Of a DNA stretch of 43,167 nucleotides, positions 34,452 through 41,458 are shown piece after piece (positions within the stretch are counted from its first letter, which is position 1; every line of letters begins with the position of its first letter). The notes below the pieces were generated by a model, which saw nothing but the letters and a program-made list of their open reading frames with translations, was not told the origin of the DNA and ran no database searches. Source of the DNA: an uncultured Clostridia bacterium (GTDB lineage: Bacteria > Bacillota > Clostridia > TANB77 > CAG-508); NCBI GenBank assembly GCA_947629995.1, contig CANRFX010000001.1, forward strand, positions 1-43,167. Direction: 5' to 3'. Both the position numbers and the translations under genes were made by a program.

Positions 34452-35999
34452 TTAATGTCTAAAATGTCTCATTTTTGTAAATACCATTGCAATACCATAT
34501 TCATTACATTTGTCTATTGAATCTTGATCTTTAATTGATCCTCCTGGTTGGATAATTGCTTTAATTCCTGCTTTATGTGCTTCTTCTACACAATCTGAAA
34601 ATGGGAAGAATGCATCTGATGCTAGTACGCTTCCTTCTGCTATTCCTTTTTCTATTAATTCTTCACTATGCTCAATTGCTTGTTTTGTTGCCCAAATTCT
34701 GTTTACTTGCCCTGGTCCAATTCCAATAGATTGTTTGTTTTTTCCAATTGCAATTCCATTTGATTTAACATATTTTACTATTTTCCAAGTAAATATTAAA
34801 TCTTCCATTTGTTCTTTTGTTGGCTGAACTTTAGTTACTACCTCATATTCGTCTAATAGTTTAGAATCTATAGTTTGAACTATCGCACCTCCATTTATTT
34901 TTTTAATATCATATGCATTTTCTTTTTGTTTTACACGTATTTCTGGAAGTTCTAATATTCTAACATTTTTCTTTGCTTTTAGTATTTCTAATGCTTCTTT
35001 TTCATAAGATGGCGCAACAATTACTTCTAAAAATATAGATTTCATTTCTTCTGCCATTTTTACATTTACTTCTTCATTTACTACAACAATTCCTCCAAAA
35101 ATAGAAGTTTTGTCTGCTGTAAATGCTTTTTGCCATGCTTCATAAATATCTTTGCTACTTCCTACTCCACATGGGTTACCATGTTTACAAGCAACAACTG
35201 TTGGTTCATCAAATTCTTTTAATAATTCTAATGCTCCGTTTGTATCATTTATATTGTTGAATGATAATTCTTTTCCATTTAATTGCTTTGCTGTTGTCAA
35301 TGATCCTTCACATTTTCCAATTTCTTTATATAAAGCTGCTTTTTGGTGTGGATTTTCACCATAGCGCATTTCTTGAACTTTTTCATATGTTAATGTTAGT
35401 TTTTCTGGCATACTTTCATCTTTTCTTTGTTCTTTAATATAATTTGCAATCATTGCATCATAATTTGCTGTGTGTTCAAATACTGCTTGCATTAATCTGA
35501 ATTTTGTCTCTTTTGAAACTTGACCTTTTTCTTCTAATTCTTTTAAAACAACTTCATAATCTTTTGGGTTTGTTATAACAGTTACGTCTTGATAATTTTT
35601 TGCAGCACTACGAAGCATTGTTGGTCCACCTATATCAATGTTTTCAATTGCTTCTTCTAATGTTACTCCTTCTTTTAAAATTGTTTGTTTAAATGGATAT
35701 AAATTTACTACTACAAAGTCAATTGTGTCTATTTTTAAGTCTTTTAATTGTTTCATATGTTCTTGTTTATCTCTTCTTGCTAAGATTCCTGCATGAACAA
35801 TTGGATGAAGTGTTTTTACTCTTCCATCTAAACATTCTGGAAATCCAGTTAATTCTGATATTTCCATTACTTTAACGCCTTCTTCTTTTAACTTTTTGTA
35901 AGTTCCTCCTGTTGATATAATTTCTATCCCCTGTTTTTCTAATCTTTTGGCAAATTCTACGATTCCCGTTTTGTCTGATACACTAATTAATGCTTTCAT
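34452..35999 (-). CDS. purH: Bifunctional AICAR formyltransferase / IMP cyclohydrolase
   Basis: The protein has 515 residues. The N-terminal IMP cyclohydrolase domain (MGS-like fold) includes SVSDKTG and ISTGGT...; the C-terminal formyltransferase domain has KHGNPCGVG (about 271-279), a conserved AICAR-binding motif, and the family ending KMRHFRH. It performs the last two steps of IMP synthesis. It is the first gene of its operon, with a good promoter and an AGGAGG site. Confidence 0.97.
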   Translation of the reverse strand: MKALISVSDKTGIVEFAKRLEKQGIEIISTGGTYKKLKEEGVKVMEISELTGFPECLDGRVKTLHPIVHAGILARRDKQEHMKQLKDLKIDTIDFVVVNLYPFKQTILKEGVTLEEAIENIDIGGPTMLRSAAKNYQDVTVITNPKDYEVVLKELEEKGQVSKETKFRLMQAVFEHTANYDAMIANYIKEQRKDESMPEKLTLTYEKVQEMRYGENPHQKAALYKEIGKCEGSLTTAKQLNGKELSFNNINDTNGALELLKEFDEPTVVACKHGNPCGVGSSKDIYEAWQKAFTADKTSIFGGIVVVNEEVNVKMAEEMKSIFLEVIVAPSYEKEALEILKAKKNVRILELPEIRVKQKENAYDIKKINGGAIVQTIDSKLLDEYEVVTKVQPTKEQMEDLIFTWKIVKYVKSNGIAIGKNKQSIGIGPGQVNRIWATKQAIEHSEELIEKGIAEGSVLASDAFFPFSDCVEEAHKAGIKAIIQPGGSIKDQDSIDKCNEYGIAMVFTKMRHFRH

Positions 36000-36032
36000 A
36001 TTTGACCTCCTTAAAAAACTTTTATTGACATT

Positions 36033-36061
36033 ATAATACTATATTTACTCTTTTTTTTCAA
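36033..36061 (-). promoter_or_regulatory. purH-hpt-uvrC promoter
   Basis: On the minus strand TTGAAA, 17 bp, TATTAT, about 35 bp upstream of purH. The leader is too short for a purine riboswitch. Confidence 0.6.
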
Positions 36062-36100
36062 TATTTAAATAGAAAATATTATGTTTAATTAGCTAAAATT

Positions 36101-36138
36101 AACAAAACAACTCTTGATATACCAAGAGTTGCTTTGTT
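36101..36138 (-). terminator. Terminator after the HTH gene at 36137-36466
   Basis: AACAAAACAACTCTTG pairs with CAAGAGTTGCTTTGTT (one mismatch) around a 6-base loop; it overlaps the stop codon. Confidence 0.75.
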
Positions 36139-36466
36139 ATTTTTTATTAAAATATATAATTAAATGTTCAATTGTTTTTTTATCTTGTTTAGATAGTTTT
36201 TCATATCCAGCTATTGAATATTCTAAACTTTTATTTTCTTTTACATTTAAATATTCACTAAATATTTGATCTAAAGTTACATGAAATAAATTACAAATAC
36301 GTATTAGCACTTCGTAAGATGGTTTTGATCTATCTTGTTCAATGTCACTAATATACCTTACAGATACTTCGATGCTTTCTGCTAATTTTTCTTGTGTATA
36401 ACCATTACTTTTTCTTATCTGTTGTATATTTTTTCCTATTTTTATTGTACTTGATTTTTTCATCAT
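36137..36466 (-). CDS. Cro/CI-type HTH regulator
   Basis: The protein has 109 residues (108 from the second ATG, which is better spaced from TAGGAG). The HTH is GYTQEKLAESIEVSVRYISD, followed by EQDRSKPSYEVLIRICNLF, a typical XRE domain; a C-terminal helix pair (about 75-109) may mediate dimerisation. It is preceded by a Spo0E-like gene on the same strand, so it may belong to a sporulation or developmental switch of the SinR type; that link is inferred. A 14-bp palindrome upstream may be its operator. Confidence 0.85.
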   Translation of the reverse strand: MMKKSSTIKIGKNIQQIRKSNGYTQEKLAESIEVSVRYISDIEQDRSKPSYEVLIRICNLFHVTLDQIFSEYLNVKENKSLEYSIAGYEKLSKQDKKTIEHLIIYFNKK

Positions 36467-36506
36467 TTATCTCCTATTTTATTTTTTGTTTATCTTATCA
36501 GATTTT

Positions 36507-36520
36507 TTTATTCGAATAAA
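36507..36520. promoter_or_regulatory. 14-bp perfect palindrome upstream of the HTH gene
   Basis: TTTATTCGAATAAA lies about 40 bp upstream of the HTH start. Small XRE regulators often bind such palindromes at their own promoters. Confidence 0.4.
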
Positions 36521-36553
36521 TGAACTGTTATCATGTATTGTAGTACAATATTT

Positions 36554-36700
36554 CTATATATATTTTATATATTGTTCTAGCATTTCGTCTAATTTTTTCC
36601 TTTCAATATCTATTTTATTTTTATCTTCTTCTTTTTCTATCATTTCTTCTATTTGTTTTAATTCATTTGCAATTTGATTTCTTAATTTTTCAATTTCCAT
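36554..36700 (-). CDS. Spo0E-like aspartyl-phosphate phosphatase (48 residues)
   Basis: The ORF begins at ATG 36700 behind GGGGTGA and encodes MEIEKLRNQIANELKQIEEM... to ...YIKYI. The two-helix pattern with IEKLRNQI at the start and KKLDEMLEQYIKY at the end matches the Spo0E family, whose signature is S-x-x-LD-x-L(I)-x-x-Y with the Asp catalytic. The usual Ser of the signature is Arg/Lys here. Spo0E proteins remove phosphate from Spo0A-type regulators and hold back sporulation. It has a strong promoter (36746-36774). A charged two-helix protein of another kind is the alternative. Confidence 0.6.
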   Translation of the reverse strand: MEIEKLRNQIANELKQIEEMIEKEEDKNKIDIERKKLDEMLEQYIKYI

Positions 36701-36745
36701 ATTTTCACCCCATCATTAGTTTTCTTATTTTTTTCTTTTTTATTC

Positions 36746-36774
36746 TTTATATATTAATTTGTTTTATATGTCAA
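36746..36774 (-). promoter_or_regulatory. Promoter of the Spo0E-like gene
   Basis: On the minus strand TTGACA, 17 bp, TATAAA: a near-consensus sigma-A promoter. Confidence 0.7.
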
Positions 36775-36816
36775 GTTTTATTTTAAAGTAAATTTATTTT
36801 TTCCCCCGAATAAATC

Positions 36817-36845
36817 TTGACAAATTTGCAAATACTGTGTAAAAT
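36817..36845 (+). promoter_or_regulatory. aspS promoter
   Basis: TTGACA, 17 bp, TAAAAT. The leader is about 25 nt, so no T-box is present. Confidence 0.75.
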
Positions 36846-36877
36846 AATACTTATGCAAGTTAAAAGGAGGTTTTTTA

Positions 36878-38627
36878 ATGAAAGAATATCGAACTTGTAC
36901 TTGTAATGATATTAGTTTAGATGAAGTTGGAAAGAAGGTTAGAATTGCAGGATTTGTGCAAACAATTCGTGATTTTGGAGGTCTTGTTTTTTTAGACATT
37001 CGAGATATGTATGGAATAACACAAGTTGTTACTTCAAGTGATGAAAAAGATGTTGATTTTGCATCACACATTCCTTTAGAATCATGTGTGAGTGTTTATG
37101 GAGAAGTTAGAAAAAGAGATGAAGAAACAGTTAACCCAAAACTAAAAACAGGGTTAGTAGAAATTCGTATTGAGGATATCACAATTTTAAATAAAAGAAC
37201 AAAAAATTTACCTTTTGAGATAAATACCAATCAAGATATACGTGAAGACTTAAGACTTCAATATCGTTTTCTTGATTTAAGAAATGATAGATTAAAAAAC
37301 AATTTAATATTAAGAGCTAAAGTTATTCAATTCTTAAGAACTCAAATGATTGAGCAAGGCTTTTTAGAGGTTCAAACTCCTATTTTAACTAGTTCTTCTC
37401 CAGAAGGTGCTAGAGATTATCTGGTTCCAAGCAGATTACATCCTGGTAAATTTTATGCCTTGCCACAAGCCCCACAACAATTTAAACAATTACTTATGGT
37501 TTCTGGAATTGATAAATATTTTCAAATTGCACCTTGTTTTCGTGATGAAGATGCAAGAGCGGATAGAGCACCAGGTGAATTTTATCAATTAGATATGGAA
37601 ATGGCTTTCAGCACTCAAGAAGACGTTTTTGCTGCTATTGAACCTGTTATGTATAATACATTTAAAAAGTTTTCTAATAAGAAAATCGTAGAATATCCTT
37701 TTCCACGAATTCCTTATAAAGAATCTATGTTAAAATACGGAACAGATAAACCAGATTTGAGAAATCCTTTAGTTATTATTGATTTATCTGATTTCTTCCA
37801 AAAATGTACTTTTAAGCCTTTTATTAATAGAACTGTTAGAGCAATTAAAGTAGAGGAGCACCTTTCTAAAGGTTTTCATGAAAAAATGCTTGATTACGCA
37901 ATAAGTATTGGTATGGGTGGTCTTCGGATATTTAGAAGTACAAGAAGATTTAAGTTTTAAAGGTCCAATTGACAAATTTATTCCAGATGAATTAAAAAAA
38001 GAATTATTAAAACTAGCAGATTTAAAGAAAGATGATACTATTTTCTTTATTGCAGATAGCAAAGAAAGGGCAACAGAACTTTCTGGTCAAATTCGTTCAG
38101 AACTTGGAAAAAGATTAAATTTAATTGATGACAATATTTTTTCTTTTGCATGGATCGTTGATTTTCCAATGTTTGAGAAAGACGAAAATGGAAATCTTGC
38201 TTTTAGCCATAATCCATTTTCTATGCCACAAGGTGGTATAGATGCTTTAAATAATCAAGATCCATTAGAAATACTTGCTTATCAATATGATATTGTTTGT
38301 AATGGAATTGAACTTTCTTCTGGCGCTGTACGCAATCATAATATTGAAATAATGTTAAAAGCATTTACTATGGCAGGTTACACAGAAGATGAAGTAAAAA
38401 CAAAATTTGGTGCTTTATATACAGCATTTCAATTTGGTGCTCCACCACATAGTGGTATTGCACCTGGAATTGACCGTATGCTTATGCTTTTAACAGATTC
38501 TGATAGTATTAGAGAAGTTATTGCTTTTCCATTAAATAGTAAAGCCCAAGATTTAATGATGGGAGCACCAAGTAATGTAAAACGTGAACAATTAAGAGAT
38601 ATTCATATTCAGCTTGATTTAAAATAG
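36878..38627 (+). CDS. aspS: Aspartyl-tRNA synthetase, read through a +1 shift at CGG
   Basis: The ATG follows AAGGAGG. The N-terminal OB-fold (about 1-110) and the first part of the class II core, with motif 2 PCFRDEDARADRAPGEFYQ, are in frame 0. At CGG 37925-37927 (codon 350) the frame derails; skipping one C gives GGLGYLEVQEDLSFKGPIDK and the rest of the enzyme, including motif 3 GIAPGIDRMLMLL, to the stop at 38627. The full length is 582 residues, normal for bacterial AspRS with its GAD insertion; the junction falls in that region. The enzyme charges tRNA-Asp and is normally essential, and no second aspS lies in the window, so the shift is probably required for growth. Confidence 0.96.
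37925..37927 (+). other. CGG +1 frameshift site (aspS)
   Basis: Context CTT-CGG-A; skipping C37925 reads GGA TAT TTA GAA GTA (Gly 350). Confidence 0.92.
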
Positions 38628-38636
38628 ATATACAAT

Positions 38637-38672
38637 AAAGCGAATACATATTTTCCAATTTGTATTCGCTTT
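38637..38672. terminator. Bidirectional terminator after aspS
   Basis: AAAGCGAATAC pairs perfectly with GTATTCGCTTT over a 14-base loop. Confidence 0.85.
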
Positions 38673-38679
38673 TATTAAT

Positions 38680-39204
38680 TTATTTTTTCTTCTTTCTATT
38701 TTCTTCAAATTCTTCCCAAGATTTACTAAATTCATGGTCAGCAAACATTTCTTTTAAACCTGTAATTTGTTTTAATCTAAGAATTTCATCTAATTCCATT
38801 CCTAAATGTTTTGATATTTGCTCTTCTGTCCAACCTTTTTCTGTTAAAGTTAAAACTATATGTGACATATCTGCAATTTGGTGAGTTCCTCTTGCTCTAT
38901 TATGCCTAATTGTACTTGCCATACGATTTTCTAAATCTTTATTAATTGTAACAATCGGAATTTCTTTTAAATCGAAATATTCTTTTGCACATCTGTAACG
39001 GTGGAATCCATCTACTACAATATACATATCCCTTTCTTTATCATAATATGTTACAATTGGCTGAGTATAACCATCTTCTTCGATAGAATGTCTCAATAGC
39101 TTCATTTCTGGTGGAGCTACTTTATTTGGGTTATAATCATTTGCTTCTACTTTATTTATATCTACCATTTTTACATTTAAAACTGGAAATTCTATTTTTT
39201 TCAT
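38680..39204 (-). CDS. ParB/Srx-fold protein, IbrB (YbdM)-like
   Basis: The protein has 174 residues. The N-terminal ParB-like fold shows VEANDYNPNKVAPPEMKLL, then IVVDGFHRYRCAKEYF, the typical GxxR-type box of ParB-like nucleases and Srx folds; the C-terminal part contains an HTH (GWTEEQISKHLGMELDEIL). Together with the PAPS-reductase-like gene upstream it forms the IbrA/IbrB (YbdN/YbdM) pair of enterobacteria, where the two jointly alter gene expression. It probably binds DNA or a nucleotide; activity is inferred. Confidence 0.85.
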   Translation of the reverse strand: MKKIEFPVLNVKMVDINKVEANDYNPNKVAPPEMKLLRHSIEEDGYTQPIVTYYDKERDMYIVVDGFHRYRCAKEYFDLKEIPIVTINKDLENRMASTIRHNRARGTHQIADMSHIVLTLTEKGWTEEQISKHLGMELDEILRLKQITGLKEMFADHEFSKSWEEFEENRKKKK

Positions 39205-39226
39205 TTTGTTTCCACCCTTTCTAAAT

Positions 39227-39607
39227 TTATGCTTTTTCTTCTTTATTTTCTTTATAAATTATTACAAAATTTTTATATTCTGTTTCACTGCTTACCTTAA
39301 ATCCACATTTTTTATATACATCAATATAAATTTTTGTTACTGTGCTATAAGTAATTTCGTTTTCTTTTATTACCTTTTTTAGTATTTTTTCTAAATCTTT
39401 ATCTTTTGTACTATAAATATTTTTTATTGTATTTTTACTTATAGATACAAATGCTGTGACTTTTTCTTCTTCTAATGCAATATACCATTGTTTACTATCA
39501 TCATCATAAATTCTGTCATTTATTTGTTTTTCAACTAATCTAGATCCAAAAAATTTTCCCATATAGTTATAAAATTCTTTGTCTTGGTTTGTCATTTTTA
39601 TAACCAC
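39227..39607 (-). CDS. Small protein of the IbrAB-like cassette, possibly GNAT-fold
   Basis: The likely start is GTG at 39607, 9 nt after AAGGAG; the upstream in-frame ATG overlaps the previous gene and lacks a ribosome site. The product has 126 residues. It ends with a strand-helix pattern including IYIDVYKKCGFKVSSETEYK, where YKKCGF resembles the last part of GNAT acetyltransferases. The rest is divergent, so the fold assignment is weak. It lies between the IbrA-like and IbrB-like genes, only 16 bp after the IbrA-like stop, so all three are one operon. Confidence 0.6.
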   Translation of the reverse strand: MVIKMTNQDKEFYNYMGKFFGSRLVEKQINDRIYDDDSKQWYIALEEEKVTAFVSISKNTIKNIYSTKDKDLEKILKKVIKENEITYSTVTKIYIDVYKKCGFKVSSETEYKNFVIIYKENKEEKA

Positions 39608-39623
39608 TTTTATTCTCTCCTTT

Positions 39624-40911
39624 TTAATAATTTTCATTAATTATTTTTTGTAATACTTTATCATCTGTTTTTGTGCTTTTATTTAATAAGTTGTCCCATT
39701 TATGAATTAGTTCTTTTAGTTGATCATCATCATTTTTTGTTTGTGCAAAAGATAGTCTTCGTAAATAAAAATCATTTTTTTCAACTGCTCTTGCTATCCT
39801 TCTCCATGAAATTACTTTTTTTTGATTTTCTAATTTACAATCTGCAAAGTCTGGTATTTTATCTATATCTACTCCATATTTATTTCTATGCCAAATCATG
39901 AACTTTTTTATTTTTCTATAATAATGTAGCATTAAATCTTTATTATAAATTCCTATACTTTCTAATAAAAATACTGTATATTGCTGCCAAGACATAAAAT
40001 CTGGTTTGCATGATTTAATATTACCAAGTGCTGTACTTTTACAATAAATATTTCCAAAATTTACTCCGATTTACTCTATTTAATATTTTGCCCCAAGTAT
40101 CATATTCTAGAGCTTTAAATTGATCTAATCCATTTCTTTGGTCATCTCCATATGGTTGGCATAGCCTTTGTTCATAGATACTTACTCCGTTTTTATACAT
40201 TAATTCATATATATAGTTAAATTTCAAATCTAATTTACTTACTGCTCCCCATATGTCTTCTGCTTTCCAGTCGTAAATTGGATAAAAATTATATACATCA
40301 ATATGTTTTTCATTATATTTTAATCTTGTTGTCCATTGATAATCTTTAAATGTGACTTTATGCTCTTGAAATGCTATTGTTCTAAATCTGTTTAAACTTT
40401 CATCTGTTCTAATTCCTATTCCACATGCTGCATCTTGATTATATTTTTTTGAATACCAATCGGCAAATTGAATAATAAATTCTTCGAATTCTTCTCCTTT
40501 TTTAAACCATGGAAACGGACAATTATGAATATTAATGCTATCTTCTGGTAAATTTCGAATCCATAAATGTTTGCTTTCTTCTTCCCAACAAATCCATTTT
40601 GGCTGTAATACAGAAACAGCATTTCTTAAGGCTATTGGTAAAGCAATATGGTAAAAATCTCTTATTTGTGATAATGTTTTTATTTCTTCTACATGTTCTA
40701 TTGTATATCTATATTGTGCTTCTAAATCAATATATAATATATCAAATTTTTTTCCCATTTCTTTTGCTACTTGGTTTGCAAGTTGAACCATTACAGAACT
40801 GTCTTTTCCCCCACTAAAACTGAAATAAATATTTTCAAAATTTTCAAATATAATTTTTAATCTTTCTCTTGCAGCTTCTAATACATTTTTTTCTAAATAT
40901 TTTTTTGGCAT
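39624..40911 (-). CDS. IbrA/YbdN-like PAPS-reductase-family protein (DUF3440), read through a +1 shift at CGG
   Basis: The first 281 residues (from ATG 40911) include the PP-loop FSFSGGKDSSVMVQL (about 32-46) of the PAPS reductase/ATP pyrophosphatase family. Frame 0 ends shortly after CGG 40066-40068. Skipping one C joins NRVN to GVNFGNIYCKSTALGNIKSC and MSWQQYTVFLLESIGIYNK, and runs to the stop at 39624, 428 residues in total. The joined sequence is the DUF3440 C-terminal region of IbrA/YbdN proteins, so the two frames are one gene. The biochemical role of this family is unsettled; a relation to DndC-type sulfur chemistry is possible through the shared PP-loop. Confidence 0.88.
40066..40068 (-). 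other. CGG +1 frameshift site (IbrA-like gene)
   Basis: Minus-strand context AAT-CGG-A; skipping C reads GGA GTA AAT TTT GGA (Gly 282). Frame 0 continues eight codons to TAA. Confidence 0.88.
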
Positions 40912-40987
40912 TTATTGTCTCCTCTTTTCTCTATTACAGATTATAACATTTTTGAGATTTCATGTAAAGTTTTGTCAAAAGAAAATT

Positions 40988-41019
40988 AAAAAAAAGAGAC
41001 CAGCTAAAAATAGTCTCTT
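40988..41019 (-). terminator. Terminator after the HU gene
   Basis: AAGAGAC (40994-41000) pairs with GTCTCTT (41013-41019); on the minus strand T's follow. Confidence 0.65.
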
Positions 41020-41056
41020 CTATGAATTCATATATTTATATTCTTATATAAACATC

Positions 41057-41335
41057 TTATTTTTTGTTTACTAAATCTTTCAATGCTTTACCAGCTTTGA
41101 ATACTGGAGCTTTAGATGCAGGTATTTTGATTTCTTCCTTAGTTTGTGGGTTTCTACCTTTTCTAGCTGCTCTTTTTCTTACTTCAAAAGATCCAAATCC
41201 AACTAATTGAACTTTCTCTCCTTTTTTTAATGAGTTTGTTACTACTTCTACAAAAGCGTTTACTGATTCTTCAGCTGCTTTTTTTGTAGATCCTGTTTTT
41301 GCAGCTATTGCTGCGATTAATTCAGCTTTGTTCAT
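41057..41335 (-). CDS. hup: HU-family DNA-binding protein
   Basis: The protein has 92 residues, typical for HU. The family signature GFGSFEVRKRAARKGRNPQT (about 46-65) with the DNA-intercalating Pro is present, and the N-terminus MNKAELIAAIAAKTG is characteristic. HU bends and compacts DNA as a dimer. The codons look like a highly expressed gene and the ribosome site is AGGAGG. It is monocistronic with its own terminator. Confidence 0.97.
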   Translation of the reverse strand: MNKAELIAAIAAKTGSTKKAAEESVNAFVEVVTNSLKKGEKVQLVGFGSFEVRKRAARKGRNPQTKEEIKIPASKAPVFKAGKALKDLVNKK

Positions 41336-41368
41336 TTAAATTACCTCCTATAAGATTTAAAGATTTAT

Positions 41369-41402
41369 GTACTTTATTGCTTGAACAACTGCAATAATGT
41401 AC
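41369..41402 (-). promoter_or_regulatory. Inverted repeat in the HU upstream region
   Basis: GTACTTTATTGC (41369-41380) and GCAATAATGTAC (41391-41402) pair at 11 of 12 positions around a 10-base loop, 35-65 bp upstream of the HU start. It could be a leader hairpin or an operator. Confidence 0.4.
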
Positions 41403-41458
41403 TTCTACTTAATTCTATTCGCCAAAAATACTGAAAATCCTTCTTTTTTTTACTTTTT

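Noticed and set aside
3789..36877. T-box riboswitches before serS, gltX or aspS
   Set aside because: Predicted leaders of serS and aspS are about 20-25 nt and that of gltX is under 40 nt; no T-box sequence is seen.
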